Shown one piece after another: positions 27,225 to 36,152 of a stretch of 64,000 nt of DNA (position 1 is its first letter; every line of letters begins with the position of its first letter). A program made the position numbers and the translations under genes. The notes under the pieces are model-generated. The model was not told the origin of the DNA. It made no database searches and was given only the letters and a program-made list of their open reading frames with translations. Source of the DNA: Streptomyces sp. NRRL F-5630 (GTDB lineage Bacteria > Actinomycetota > Actinomycetes > Streptomycetales > Streptomycetaceae); contig NZ_JOGO01000008.1 of assembly GCF_000719475.1 (NCBI RefSeq), positions 62,001-126,000 on the forward strand. Reading direction: 5' to 3'.

Positions 27225-27915
27225 GTGATGCCGGAAGGTTGCTGCCTGGGCTGGCGGCCTGTCAAGAGATGAAGTCGGTTCTGTTGCCGGCGTATGTCGT
27301 ACGCGAGGCCGATACGGGCCCCGTGACGGCGGTGCGGGGCCGCCCGAGGTGTGAAAAGCCCAGTTCACGCCGCGCGTTGAGCCCCATGGCCTCGCTTTGG
27401 TAGCTGTGGGGTCACGAAGAGGCCACGTTCAGGACCTGACAGTTGGGAACGGTGACCTGGGCGGGGCAGGGGGGCCGGGACCGGTGCGAGGGTGGCCGCA
27501 CAAGGCCGTGCGGGGCCGCGGCATTCGCGAGTGCGACCGACGGGGGTGGCTTCCGGGAGTGAACGGATCGCGGAGGGCGGTGATTGCCCGAAGCGGCTGC
27601 CCCGGCGCCGCTCGGTGAAGGCTCGAAGGGCCTTTGCCGAAGTGAACGGGAGCGACGGGCCGTTCGGGCTCTGGTTCCTGGGGGCGAGGAGATCGCCCAC
27701 CGAGCTGCCAGACGACCGATTGCCTCGCGGATACGTGGCGCTCCGGCCCTCTCTAGCGAGAGTCCCGCCGGGGGACGTCCAGCCGGACGCCGTGCGTCTC
27801 GTCGCGCACGGGGGGTGAGTCCGCCGGGCGTCGCTCACGTCGGAGGCGTACGGGGCGCCGGAGGGCGTTCGTCGTCGAGCGGCCGTGTGCGGGCGGCGGT
27901 GGGTGGTACGGCGGG
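27225..27915. other. Gene-free stretch upstream of the ceb-like operon
   Basis: About 690 bp. Frames open here on either strand have no recognisable domain, poor codon-position bias and no convincing ribosome binding site. This is where a cebR gene would be expected by comparison with known ceb loci, and none is present. Confidence 0.6.
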
Positions 27916-28140
27916 TCAGCGGGTGCCGCGGCCTGTCGTCGCGGGCGGCTGAGGCGCGGAGAGGGTGGGGCGCTCGTCCGCCGCGTCGGGGACCTTCAGC
28001 ATCACGAGCCTGCGGGCGGCGCCGTTCCTGCGGCGCAGGCCGCGGTGGGTGTGCCGGGCGAGGACGAGGCCGAGTGCCAGCGAGGCGAGGAGCCATGCCC
28101 CGAGGACGACGAGGATCACGCCGAGAAGAGTCACGGCCAT
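27916..28140 (-). CDS. Small single-pass membrane protein
   Basis: 74 residues. One hydrophobic segment (VTLLGVILVVLGAWLLASLA) is followed by a basic stretch (RHTHRGLRRRNGAARR), which suggests an inside C-terminus, and a Pro-rich tail. GGAAAGG precedes the ATG. I do not recognise a family; small membrane proteins of this form are common in Streptomyces and mostly unstudied. It stands alone between the ceb-like operon and the lactonase gene. Confidence 0.55.
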   Translation of the reverse strand: MAVTLLGVILVVLGAWLLASLALGLVLARHTHRGLRRRNGAARRLVMLKVPDAADERPTLSAPQPPATTGRGTR

Positions 28141-28499
28141 CGCCGCCTTTCCGTCGTAGAGGCCCGAGCGGCATCCGTACCCGTCGTGTGACCGCTGAGG
28201 GGTGGTCGTACACCTGTGCTGTACGGGAAACAGTATGCCCTTGACAGCCGCTCAGGCGGAGAGCCGGTTGTGGGGAGGGATTGTGTGCGGACCCTGCCGA
28301 AGTGCCGGGGGCGCCCGCACGACTCCCGCGCCCCCGGTTGGACCCGGAGCCACCGGGGCCTCGCCGAGGGGCATCCTCCCCCAGAAGGACGGGCCCCGGC
28401 CCCGCCCCGCCACCAGCGCCGACCCCCGTCCGCCCGGCTGCTACCGTCGCCCGGGGCGTCCCGGAGGGGGGTGCCCGCCGGGCGCGGAGGGGTGGAGCA
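28141..28499. other. Gene-free stretch before the lactonase gene
   Basis: 359 bp with no supported gene. It should hold the promoter of the small membrane protein gene (minus) and of the lactonase gene (plus), but I see no clear hexamers or palindromes. The lactonase-frame reading continues upstream here without a plausible start. Confidence 0.5.
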
Positions 28500-29531
28500 G
28501 TGGACGGTACGTGGGCCGGGCGGGCGTACATCGGGTCATACACGGCAGGGGGTGGCCAGGGCATCACGCGCGCCGAGGTGGACGCGGCCACCGGGGCGCT
28601 CACCCCGCGGAGCGTCACCGGGACGGTGCCCGACCCCTCGTTCCTCGCGCTCGACGCGGCGGGGGAGCGGCTCTACGCGGTCAGCGAGACGACCGAGGGG
28701 GCCGCCGTCGCGCTCGACCTCACGGCGGGCGCGCCCACGCCGCTCGGCCCGCCCGTTCCCGTACGCGGGGAAGGTCCCACGCACCTGTGTCTGTACGACG
28801 GGCACCTCCTGACCGCGAACTACAACTCTGGTAGCGTCTCGGCGCTCCCCGTCCGCGCCGACGGGCGTCTCGGTCCCGTCTCGGGCGTCCTCACGCACAA
28901 GGGCTCGGGGCCGCACCCGCAGCGCCAGCAGGAGCCGCACGCCCACCAGGTGCTGCCCGACCCCTCGGGCCGCTGGGCCGTCACCGTGGACCTCGGCACC
29001 GACTCGGTGCGCGTGCTGAAGCTCGTGGACGGCGCGCCGGTCGTGCACCGCGAGTTCGCGCTGCGCCCCGGCTCGGGCCCCCGGCACCTCGTCTTCCACC
29101 CGGACGGGGGACACCTCTACGTCCTCAACGAGCTGTCACCCACCCTCACGGTGTGCCGCTGGGACGCCGGGGCGGGCACGCTCAAGGCGGTCATGGAGAG
29201 CGCGCTGCTGCCGCTCGCGCCGCGGGGCGACGCCTACGGCTCGGGGGTGCGGGTCTCGCCCGACGGGCGCTGGCTGTGGGCCGCCGTGCGCGGTGAGGAC
29301 GTCGTCTCGGTCTTCGCGCTCGTGGGCGACGAGGCCCGCCTCGTGACGACCGTCCCCTGCGGCGGCGCCTGGCCGCGCGACCTCGCCGTGCACCCCAGCG
29401 GTCGCTTCCTCTACACGGCCAACGAACACAGCGGCAATGTCACCTGGTTCGCCGTCGATCCCGGCACCGGGGTGCCGGAAAGGACCGGCTCCGTCGCCGT
29501 GCCCGCCGCCTCCTGCGTCGTCTTCGCCTGA
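28500..29531 (+). CDS. Lactonase family beta-propeller protein (6-phosphogluconolactonase-like)
   Basis: 343 residues from GTG at 28500, with GGAGGGG then GGAG upstream. Begins AYIGSYTAGGGQGITRAEVD, the first blade of the seven-bladed YbhE-type propeller (PF10282). Later HQVLPDPSGRWAVTVDLGTD, GSGPRHLVFHPDGGHLYVLN and WPRDLAVHPSGRFLYTANEH are successive blade repeats. The best-known member hydrolyses 6-phosphogluconolactone; many paralogues act on other lactones or are untested. No signal peptide, so cytoplasmic. A strong terminator follows. Confidence 0.85.
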   Translation: MDGTWAGRAYIGSYTAGGGQGITRAEVDAATGALTPRSVTGTVPDPSFLALDAAGERLYAVSETTEGAAVALDLTAGAPTPLGPPVPVRGEGPTHLCLYDGHLLTANYNSGSVSALPVRADGRLGPVSGVLTHKGSGPHPQRQQEPHAHQVLPDPSGRWAVTVDLGTDSVRVLKLVDGAPVVHREFALRPGSGPRHLVFHPDGGHLYVLNELSPTLTVCRWDAGAGTLKAVMESALLPLAPRGDAYGSGVRVSPDGRWLWAAVRGEDVVSVFALVGDEARLVTTVPCGGAWPRDLAVHPSGRFLYTANEHSGNVTWFAVDPGTGVPERTGSVAVPAASCVVFA

Positions 29532-29578
29532 GGCCGGCCTTCTCCACCGGGCCCGCACGGGCCCGGGCCCGCACGCCG

Positions 29579-29625
29579 CGCAGGGCCCGCTCCGGCACGT
29601 ACGCACGCCGGGAGCGGGCCCTGCG
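29579..29625. terminator. Bidirectional terminator between convergent genes
   Basis: Arms 29579-29593 and 29611-29625 are a perfect 15-bp GC-rich inverted repeat with a 17-base loop. It lies between the lactonase gene end and the 3' end of the convergent CbiX-like gene. Confidence 0.8.
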
Positions 29626-29679
29626 GGATGAGCACGCGGCGGCGACGGGCGGACGGCGGACGGGTGGCCCCGCGGCGGG

Positions 29680-30618
29680 TCAGCGCTGCGGGAAGCCCTG
29701 GGCGCGGGCCTGGCCGATGCCCAGCGCCTCCGTGTACTTGTCGACGACGAGCTTGCCGATCGCCGGGTAGGCGCCGAGCGGCTCGGCCGCCGGGCACTCG
29801 GCCTCCTCGGCCGCGCTCCCCAGCAGTCCTTCGTCCAGCTCGGGGCCCACGAGGTAGGGGGCCAGCGCGAGTTGCGTCGCCCCGGCCTCGCGCAGCTCGG
29901 CCGCCTTCGCGGCGATCGCGCCCTCCTGGTCGAGCGCGGCGGCCATGACGGGCACGGCGAGCCGCGCGGCGAGCAGCATGCCGGTGATCCCGGCCGCCTG
30001 CACGGCCTCCTCCCCGCCCACCGTGGCGAGGATGATCCCGTCGGCGGCCGTGGCGACGGTGAACAGCCGTGCCCGGTCGGCGCGCGCGAGACCGGCCTCG
30101 GAGAGGCGCACGTGCAGGGCTTCGGCGAGCAGCGGGTGCGGGCCGAGCACCGCGGTCAGCTCGGCGACCGCGCGGCTGTCGTTCACGGCCTGCCGCACCC
30201 GGCGCAGGAGCGCGCTGTCGGGCCCGGCCAGCAGCGGCACCACGACGGCGGCGGGACCGTCGTCGGCGGGCACGTCGACGCCCGCCTCGGCGGCCCGCGC
30301 GCGGCGCTCGGCGCGCTGCGCGGAGACGTGCGCGAGCACGGCACTCAGCTGCGGGTACTCGGCCTGGACCGGGTCGGTCTCCTCGCTGTCGAGGTAGCCG
30401 ACGTGCGCGTCGAGGCCGGGCAGCTCGGAACGGGCGATGCTCGTGACCTCGTCCGCCAGTTGCCGGACCTCCTTGCCCGGGGTCCCGGGCACGGCCAGGA
30501 CGAGGGCGGGGGCGTTGTCGGGCGCCACCACCGGTTCGGGGCGGCGGTGCCGTCCCGACTGGCGCGGACGGGGCATGCGGACGGGCAGGCCGGATGCGGG
30601 CCCAGAGGGGGTGCTCAT
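29680..30618 (-). CDS. Sirohydrochlorin chelatase/CbiX-like protein
   Basis: 312 residues from ATG at 30618. Two CbiX-like half domains can be followed: LVLAVPGTPGKEVRQLADEV ... VVVPLLAGPDSALLRRVRQA, then LGPHPLLAEALHVRLSEAGL ... QLALAPYLVGPELDE. The usual metal-coordinating His of CbiX is not conserved at AVPGTPG (canonical HGS-like start), so true chelatase activity is uncertain. It stands 165 bp downstream of a sugar kinase gene, not in a cobalamin or siroheme cluster. Confidence 0.7.
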   Translation of the reverse strand: MSTPSGPASGLPVRMPRPRQSGRHRRPEPVVAPDNAPALVLAVPGTPGKEVRQLADEVTSIARSELPGLDAHVGYLDSEETDPVQAEYPQLSAVLAHVSAQRAERRARAAEAGVDVPADDGPAAVVVPLLAGPDSALLRRVRQAVNDSRAVAELTAVLGPHPLLAEALHVRLSEAGLARADRARLFTVATAADGIILATVGGEEAVQAAGITGMLLAARLAVPVMAAALDQEGAIAAKAAELREAGATQLALAPYLVGPELDEGLLGSAAEEAECPAAEPLGAYPAIGKLVVDKYTEALGIGQARAQGFPQR

Positions 30619-30783
30619 GGCGCCGCATGGTACTGGTTTCCACCGGCTCGTCGTTCGGGCAGGGGGAGCGTGCGCGGTATCCGTCCGTATTTTTCCGGTC
30701 GGTACGGGAACGGGCCGGTGTCCCGCGCTTTCTCCCCCCGTCCCAGACGTCGCCGAGCCCCCACGGGCACCGCCCGGCACGAC

Positions 30784-31770
30784 TCAGCCGGACACCCGGC
30801 GCACCGTCAGGTGCGCCTCGTCCAGCGGCAGTCGGAGCCCGTCACCGGCGAGCGCCCGGGCAAGCAGGACGGCACCGTCCAGCGGATCGCCCGCCGCCGG
30901 CACTCGCGCCGCGTCCGGCAGGACGCGCGCCAGTTCCGTGGCGAGGGGGCCGAGCAGCGGCGCCCCCATCCGGAACAGGCCCCCGGTGAGCGCGACGACG
31001 CCGTCCGCCGGGCAGACCGCCGCGGCGGAGGCCGCGATGTGGCCCGCCGCGTCGCGCAGCACCCCGGCGGCGAGCGGGTCCCCGTCCTCGTCCGCGGCGG
31101 CGGCGACCTGCGGCGCGAAGGAGGCGAGGACGGCCGCCCGGTCGGTACGCGGGTACAGCAGCGCGGGCAGCCCCGGCAGCGCGCCGAACCGCGCCTCGGC
31201 CCTGCGCCTCAGTGCCGCCGAGCCCCCGGGCCGCCCGTCGAGCGCCCGCAGCGCCGCGTCGAGCCCGGCCCGCCCGATCCACGCCCCGCTCCCCGCGTCC
31301 CCGAGCAGGTGGCCCCAGCCGTCGGCGCGGTGCCAGGCCCGCAGGTCGGTGCCGAGCGCGATCATCCCCGTACCGGCGGCGACGACGGCACCCGCCCGCT
31401 GCCCGAGCGCGCCCGCGTAGGCCGTCGCCGCGTCCGATGCGAGTCCCAGCACCGGCAGCCCGAGCGCCTCGGAGAGCGCCCCGGGAAGCACGGCCCGCAG
31501 GTCGGCGCCGAGCGTCGCCATCCCCGCCGCGCCCACCACGAGCGCGGCGGGCCGCGCCCCCTCGGGCAGCGCGCCGCGCACGGCGGGCAGGAGCTGTTCG
31601 AGCAGGTGCGCCGCCGAGATCCCCTCGGCCCCCGTCCGTACGGGCACGCGCGAGACGAGCACCCTCGGCTCCCGGTACGGGCCGCCCGCCACCGCGAAGC
31701 GCACCCCGGAACCGCCCGAGTCCACGCCCACCACGACGGGCTCACGGCCAGCGGTGTCGTACGGCGGCAT
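30784..31770 (-). CDS. BadF/BcrA-type kinase, probable N-acetylglucosamine kinase
   Basis: 328 residues. N-terminal phosphate-1 motif VVVGVDSGGSGVRFAVAGG, then GAAGMATLGADLR, AAGTGMIALGTDL, and GHLLGDAGSGAWIGRAGLDA typical of the GlcNAc-kinase/BadF ATPase family, and LTGGLFRMG at the C-terminal adenosine region. It probably phosphorylates an amino sugar in the cytoplasm. Its promoter would face the divergent ung gene. No GlcNAc transport or deacetylase genes are nearby, so substrate is inferred from family. Confidence 0.82.
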   Translation of the reverse strand: MPPYDTAGREPVVVGVDSGGSGVRFAVAGGPYREPRVLVSRVPVRTGAEGISAAHLLEQLLPAVRGALPEGARPAALVVGAAGMATLGADLRAVLPGALSEALGLPVLGLASDAATAYAGALGQRAGAVVAAGTGMIALGTDLRAWHRADGWGHLLGDAGSGAWIGRAGLDAALRALDGRPGGSAALRRRAEARFGALPGLPALLYPRTDRAAVLASFAPQVAAAADEDGDPLAAGVLRDAAGHIAASAAAVCPADGVVALTGGLFRMGAPLLGPLATELARVLPDAARVPAAGDPLDGAVLLARALAGDGLRLPLDEAHLTVRRVSG

Positions 31771-31903
31771 GAGCGGGTCTCCTCGGGCTCACGGGACGGG
31801 GCGGGCGGCAGCCTAGCCCTCCGTGCCTCGGCCCGCTCACCCCGGGGGAGCCGGGCGCGGGCCGGGATTGGGACGTACGTCACTGCGCCGATAGAGTGAC
31901 ACC

Positions 31904-32581
31904 GTGCCAGCACAACCCTTGAACGAAGTGGTCGAAGCGGGCTGGGCCGAGGCCCTCGCCCCTGTCGCCGGGCGGATCGCCGCCATGGGGGACTTCCTGC
32001 GCGGCGAGATCGCGGCGGGGCGCACGTACCTCCCCGCGGGGAAGAACGTCCTGCGCGCCTTCCAGCAGCCGCTGGACGAGGTCAAGGTACTGATCGTCGG
32101 TCAGGACCCGTACCCGACGCCCGGTATGGCGATCGGCCTGAGCTTCGCCGTCGCCCCCGACGTGCGGCGTCTGCCGGGCTCGCTGGTCAACATCTACCGC
32201 GAGCTCCAGGCCGACCTCGGTGTCCCGCAGCCCTCCAACGGCGACCTCACTCCGTGGACCAGGCAGGGCGTGCTGCTCCTCAACAGGGCGCTCACGACCG
32301 CCCCCGGCAACCCGGCCGCCCACCGCGGCAAGGGCTGGGAGGAGGTCACCGAGCAGGCGATCCGCGCCCTCGTCGCGCGCGGCAAGCCCCTCGTCTCGAT
32401 CCTGTGGGGCCGCGACGCCCGCAACCTGCGCCCGCACCTCGGCGACTACCCCGCCATCGAATCGGCCCACCCCTCACCGATGTCCGCCGATCGCGGCTTC
32501 TTCGGCTCCCGCCCCTTCAGCCGTGCCAACGACCTGCTCCTCAAGCAGGGCGCGCAGCCGGTGGACTGGCGACTGCCGTAG
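31904..32581 (+). CDS. ung: Uracil-DNA glycosylase, family 1
   Basis: 225 residues from GTG at 31904. Motif A is [16 protein letters not shown] at residues 66-81 with catalytic Asp68; motif B is HPSPMS with His189 and the minor-groove loop. It removes uracil from DNA, starting base-excision repair. The Pro after GQDPY is usual in actinomycete Ung. Monocistronic, closed by a strong hairpin. Confidence 0.95.
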   Translation: MPAQPLNEVVEAGWAEALAPVAGRIAAMGDFLRGEIAAGRTYLPAGKNVLRAFQQPLDEVKVLIVGQDPYPTPGMAIGLSFAVAPDVRRLPGSLVNIYRELQADLGVPQPSNGDLTPWTRQGVLLLNRALTTAPGNPAAHRGKGWEEVTEQAIRALVARGKPLVSILWGRDARNLRPHLGDYPAIESAHPSPMSADRGFFGSRPFSRANDLLLKQGAQPVDWRLP

Positions 32582-32610
32582 CGCCGGGAGCGGCGCCGAG
32601 GACGTGACCC

Positions 32611-32640
32611 GCCGGGCGCGGTGCGGACACCGCGCCCGGC
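32611..32640. terminator. Hairpin terminator between ung and GH125 genes
   Basis: GCCGGGCGCGGTG (32611-32623), loop CGGA, CACCGCGCCCGGC (32628-32640): perfect 13-bp stem. It lies between two convergent genes and should end both transcripts. Confidence 0.85.
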
Positions 32641-32647
32641 ACCGCTG

Positions 32648-33949
32648 TCACGCGGGGGCCCACAGGTGCCGGGAGCCGAGCCCGGCGACGTCGAGGGCGA
32701 GTTCGGCGTACATGGCGTTGGCCCAGGAGAACCAGGGGCGGGTGAAGCGCCGCGGGTCGTCCTTGTGGAACGACTCGTGCATCTGGCCCGTCCCCGCGTC
32801 GGTCGCGAGGAGGGTGTTCAGGGCCGTGTACCCCTCCGCACGGTCGGTGCTGGTCAGCCCTTGTACGGCGATCGCGATGGGCCAGATGTGCCCGTCGGGG
32901 GTGTGCGGGCTGCCGATGCCCTCGGCGGCCGCTCCCCGGTGCCAGGTGGGGTTCGCGGACGAGAGGACGAACCCGCGGGTGGCGAGGTAGACGGGGTCCG
33001 TGGCCGGGATGTTCGCGACGAGGGGCAGGGAGAGCAGGCCCGGCATGTTGGCGTCGTCCATGAGGAGTGTGTTGCCGTGGCCGTCCACCTCGTAGGCGTA
33101 GATCACGCCGTGCTCGGGGTGGTGGACGGTGCCGTGGCGCAGGACGGCGGTACGCAGCTCCGATGCCAACTGGGCCGCTCCTTCGGCGAGTTGCGTGTCG
33201 TCGGTGAGGCGGGCCAGTTCGGCGGTTCCGTCGAGGGCGGCGGCGGCACACAGGTTCGCGGGAATGTTGTAGCCGTAGGCGCACGCGTCGTCGCTGGGCC
33301 GGAACCCGCTCCAGGTCATCCCGGTCCGGGCGACGGGCGTGCCGCGTCCCGCGTTCGGCAGGGTGTCGCTCGGCGGGCAGTTCCGGCGGAGGAAGCGGTA
33401 CGTGGAGCGGTCTTCGTGGTCCTGCTCCGTGCGCCAGATCTCGATGGCGGTGCGGGCCGTCCGGAGAGTGGCGGCGACGTGGTCGGTGCGCCCGGTCGCC
33501 GCCCAGAAGCGACGGGCGAGGAGGAGCGGGAAGGCGAGGGAGTCGACCTCGTACTTCGCCTCCCACACCCACGGGTCCTCGCACAGGTCGTCCGGGTCGT
33601 GGGCGCGCCCGGACGGTTCGGCGTTGAAGGCGTTGGCGTAGGGATTGCGGGCGATCTGCTGGAACTGGCGGCGCAGCACGGCGAGTACGAGGTCCTGCAA
33701 GGGCGCGTTGTCCTCCAGGAGCGCGAGGTAGGGCATCAGCTGTGTCGAGGAGTCGCGCAGCCACATGGCGGGGATGTCGCCGGTGACGACGAAGGCGGTG
33801 CCGTCGGGCATGGGCCGGATGGTGCGGGCGAGGGTGTCGTCGAGGCAGCGCGTCAGCGTCCGGCCGAGGCGCGGGTCGCCGAGGTCGTCGAGCCGTCGTA
33901 CCGCCCGCTGGACGATCGGGTGGTCCTGGACGCTGGTGGGGAAGCGCAT
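32648..33949 (-). CDS. GH125 exo-alpha-1,6-mannosidase
   Basis: 433 residues from ATG at 33949; the upstream in-frame part runs through repetitive intergenic DNA. No signal peptide, so intracellular. The (alpha/alpha)6 barrel starts MRFPTSVQDHPIVQRAVRRL. Catalytic-cleft motifs are VTGDIPAMWLRDSSTQLMPY and VWEAKYEVDSLAFPLLLARR, with MTWSGFRPSDDACAYGYNIP and EGIGSPHTPDGHIWPIAI later. GH125 enzymes release mannose from alpha-1,6-mannosides with inversion. It is last in a minus-strand set with LacI, ROK kinase and mannose-6-phosphate isomerase. Confidence 0.92.
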   Translation of the reverse strand: MRFPTSVQDHPIVQRAVRRLDDLGDPRLGRTLTRCLDDTLARTIRPMPDGTAFVVTGDIPAMWLRDSSTQLMPYLALLEDNAPLQDLVLAVLRRQFQQIARNPYANAFNAEPSGRAHDPDDLCEDPWVWEAKYEVDSLAFPLLLARRFWAATGRTDHVAATLRTARTAIEIWRTEQDHEDRSTYRFLRRNCPPSDTLPNAGRGTPVARTGMTWSGFRPSDDACAYGYNIPANLCAAAALDGTAELARLTDDTQLAEGAAQLASELRTAVLRHGTVHHPEHGVIYAYEVDGHGNTLLMDDANMPGLLSLPLVANIPATDPVYLATRGFVLSSANPTWHRGAAAEGIGSPHTPDGHIWPIAIAVQGLTSTDRAEGYTALNTLLATDAGTGQMHESFHKDDPRRFTRPWFSWANAMYAELALDVAGLGSRHLWAPA

Positions 33950-34008
33950 GGGCGGGCCTTTCGGCGGTCGGGCGGAAGGGCTGGGGCGCGGAAGTCCGCA
34001 CGGGGTCG

Positions 34009-34110
34009 GGCATACGTGCACGGGGCGGCACACGTACAGGGGGCATGGCATACGTACCTGCGGCACGGCATACGCGAGGCCGTCGTCCGCCGAAGCCGAA
34101 GCCGAAGCCG
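34009..34110. repeat. 20-bp tandem repeats and a GCCGAA hexamer run
   Basis: In the 191-bp gap between the LacI and GH125 genes, units starting GGCATACGT or GGCACACGT occur at 34009, 34027, 34047 and 34067 (18-20 bp each). GCCGAA is repeated three times from 34089. Possibly slippage products; a regulatory role is untested. Confidence 0.7.
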
Positions 34111-34140
34111 CACCCGGACCTGGCCCCGGCCCCGAAGGTG

Positions 34141-35229
34141 TCAGCAGTCCTCGTGCGAGCGCTCCGGCACGCCCCCGGCAGCCGTCCCATGCCGGACGAC
34201 CCGGGTCGGGACGGTGACGCGTCGGGAGGGCGGCGGAGCCGTATCGCCTTGTTCGAGGCGGTCGATGAGCAGACGCGCGGCCTGGCGGCCCACCTCGTCG
34301 GCGTCGTAGGAGACGAGCGTGAGCGGCAGGCCGAGGACGTCGGACAGGTCGAAGTCGTCGAAGCCGGCGACGGGCAGGGTGCGGCCCGTCTTGTAGAGGG
34401 CGCGGATGGCGCCCTGGCTGAGGCGGTTGTTGGTGCAGAACAGGGCGGTGGGCGGGGCGGGCAGGTCCAGGAGTTCGAGGGTGGCTCGTTCGGCTGTCGC
34501 GGAGTCGACGAGGCCCTGGCGGATGAGGGCGTTGTCCGGGGCGACGCCGACCTCCTCGTGCGCGGCCCAGAACCCGCGCAGGCGTTCGGCGCCGGTGTAG
34601 AGCGCGGGCGGGTTGCCGAGGAAGGCGACGCGGGTGTGTCCCTCGGTCAGGAGGCAGGCGGTCGCTTCGCGCGCGCCGTGGAAGTCCTCGACGAGGACGC
34701 AGTCCGTGTCGATCCCGGCGGGCGGCCTCGCGGCCAGGACGACGGGGACGTGGCGCATGGCGGCAGCCAGGTGGTGCTGGCGGCTGCCCGCCGGGACCAC
34801 GATCAGTCCTTCGACCTGGTGGTCGACGAGGTCGTCGATGAGTTCGGGCTCCCGGTCGGCCTGTTCGCCCGAGTTGCTGAGGAGCATGCGGAAGCCGTAC
34901 CGCGTGGCGACTTCCTGGACGCCGAGGGCGAGGCGTGAGTAGAAGGGGTTGGCGAGATTGGTGACGACCAGGCCGATCATTCCGCTGCCGCCGAGGCGCA
35001 GGCTCCGCGCGGTCTGGTTGCGGCGGTAGCCGAGGCGGTCGACGGCGGCGAAGACCCGTTCCCGGGTCGCCTGCGACACGCCGGGGTCGTTCTTGAGCAC
35101 GCGTGACACGGTCATGGCGCTGACCTGTGCGAGCTTGCCGACGTCCTGCATGGTCGGCCCGCTGCCCCGGCGAGCGGTCATGCCCCTGCCCCTTTCGCTG
35201 CCTGCCTGGTCCGGCACGCTGGTCGTCAT
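34141..35229 (-). CDS. LacI-family regulator of the mannan locus
   Basis: 362 residues from ATG at 35229, which overlaps the upstream kinase stop (ATGA); an internal Met at 35181 is an alternative. HTH TMQDVGKLAQVSAMTVSRVL, hinge NQTARSLRLGGSGMIGLV, then a sugar-binding domain with FCTNNRLSQGAIRALY and PVAGFDDFDLSDVLGLPLT. It sits in the operon of the isomerase and kinase, so it is probably autoregulated. Likely targets are the two GTTAAC-containing operators at 37900 and 38046. Confidence 0.9.
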   Translation of the reverse strand: MTTSVPDQAGSERGRGMTARRGSGPTMQDVGKLAQVSAMTVSRVLKNDPGVSQATRERVFAAVDRLGYRRNQTARSLRLGGSGMIGLVVTNLANPFYSRLALGVQEVATRYGFRMLLSNSGEQADREPELIDDLVDHQVEGLIVVPAGSRQHHLAAAMRHVPVVLAARPPAGIDTDCVLVEDFHGAREATACLLTEGHTRVAFLGNPPALYTGAERLRGFWAAHEEVGVAPDNALIRQGLVDSATAERATLELLDLPAPPTALFCTNNRLSQGAIRALYKTGRTLPVAGFDDFDLSDVLGLPLTLVSYDADEVGRQAARLLIDRLEQGDTAPPPSRRVTVPTRVVRHGTAAGGVPERSHEDC

Positions 35230-36152
35230 GTCGCGTTCCGCGCCCAGTGGGCGGCCCCGATCAGCGGGGCGGCCTCGGGCTGTCGCGCCGGCGACACCGG
35301 TATGTCCGGTCCGCCGGCCGAGGCGAGCCCCGCGGTGAACGCGGGGTGGATCAGCTGCCACGACCGGGCCATGGAGCCGCCGACGACGACCGCGGTGGCC
35401 TCGAAGCGGTCGATCCACGGCGCCAGCGCCTGGCCGAGTGCGTCGAAAGCGTAGCGGAAGGTCAGGGCCGCGGCGGCGTCGCCCTTCTCGGCGCGCACCG
35501 CTATCTCGTGGACGTCGGGGGTCCCTCGCCCGTCCGGCGCGGGGGAGAGGCGTTCGTAGTGGGCGCGGATGCCCCGGCGCGACACGGTGTTCTCCAAAGG
35601 GCCGCCGTGGACGCGCAGATGGTGCACGTGTCCGCTCGGCGGGACTGCCGGGCCGGTGTGGACCGGGCGGCCGAGGGAGAGGAACGAGGAGCCCACGCCC
35701 GTGCCGAGGGTCAGGCACACGACGCGGTCGCGGCCCGCCGCGGCGCCCGCTCTGTGCTCGCCGATGGCGAACGCGTCGGCGTCGTTGAGGAAGCGCAGCC
35801 GCCGCGCACGTCCTGCCAGCCGCTCGCGCAGGCCGCGGCCGACGTCCACGCCGTGGAGGGACTCGAACTTGCCCACGCCGGTGAAGCGGCCGACGCCGGT
35901 GGCGTAGTCGAAGGGGCCGGGCATCGCCACGCCCCAGCAGGGATCGTGCCGGGTGGGCAGGGCGGACGCCGCCTCGGCGATGGTGTCGAGGACGGCGTCG
36001 GCCCCGTCGTGCGCGCCCAGGGGCAGCCGGATCACGGCGGAGGGTGCGGGGCGATCCGCGCCGACGTCGACGAGCGCGGCCGTGACATGGGTGCCGCCCA
36101 CGTCGAGGACCGGGACGGGCGCCGGGGGCCGCCCCGCGGGAACCGTCGTCAC
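35226..36152 (-). CDS. ROK family sugar kinase (cysteine motif missing)
   Basis: 308 residues from GTG at 36152, overlapping the isomerase stop. N-terminal phosphate loop VLDVGGTHVTAALVDVG, NDADAFAIGEHRAG with catalytic Asp, and LTLGTGVGSSFLSLGRPVHT. After this, ROK kinases usually have GH...CxCGxxGCxE for zinc; here it reads PSGHVHHLRVHGGPLENTVS with no cysteines. It probably phosphorylates mannose (or glucose) for the isomerase encoded upstream. Confidence 0.85.
   Translation of the reverse strand: MTTVPAGRPPAPVPVLDVGGTHVTAALVDVGADRPAPSAVIRLPLGAHDGADAVLDTIAEAASALPTRHDPCWGVAMPGPFDYATGVGRFTGVGKFESLHGVDVGRGLRERLAGRARRLRFLNDADAFAIGEHRAGAAAGRDRVVCLTLGTGVGSSFLSLGRPVHTGPAVPPSGHVHHLRVHGGPLENTVSRRGIRAHYERLSPAPDGRGTPDVHEIAVRAEKGDAAAALTFRYAFDALGQALAPWIDRFEATAVVVGGSMARSWQLIHPAFTAGLASAGGPDIPVSPARQPEAAPLIGAAHWARNAT

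Noticed and set aside
27365..28618. 417-residue minus-strand frame as the missing cebR
   Set aside because: No helix-turn-helix or sugar-binding domain; Pro/Arg/Ala-rich shadow of high-GC DNA.
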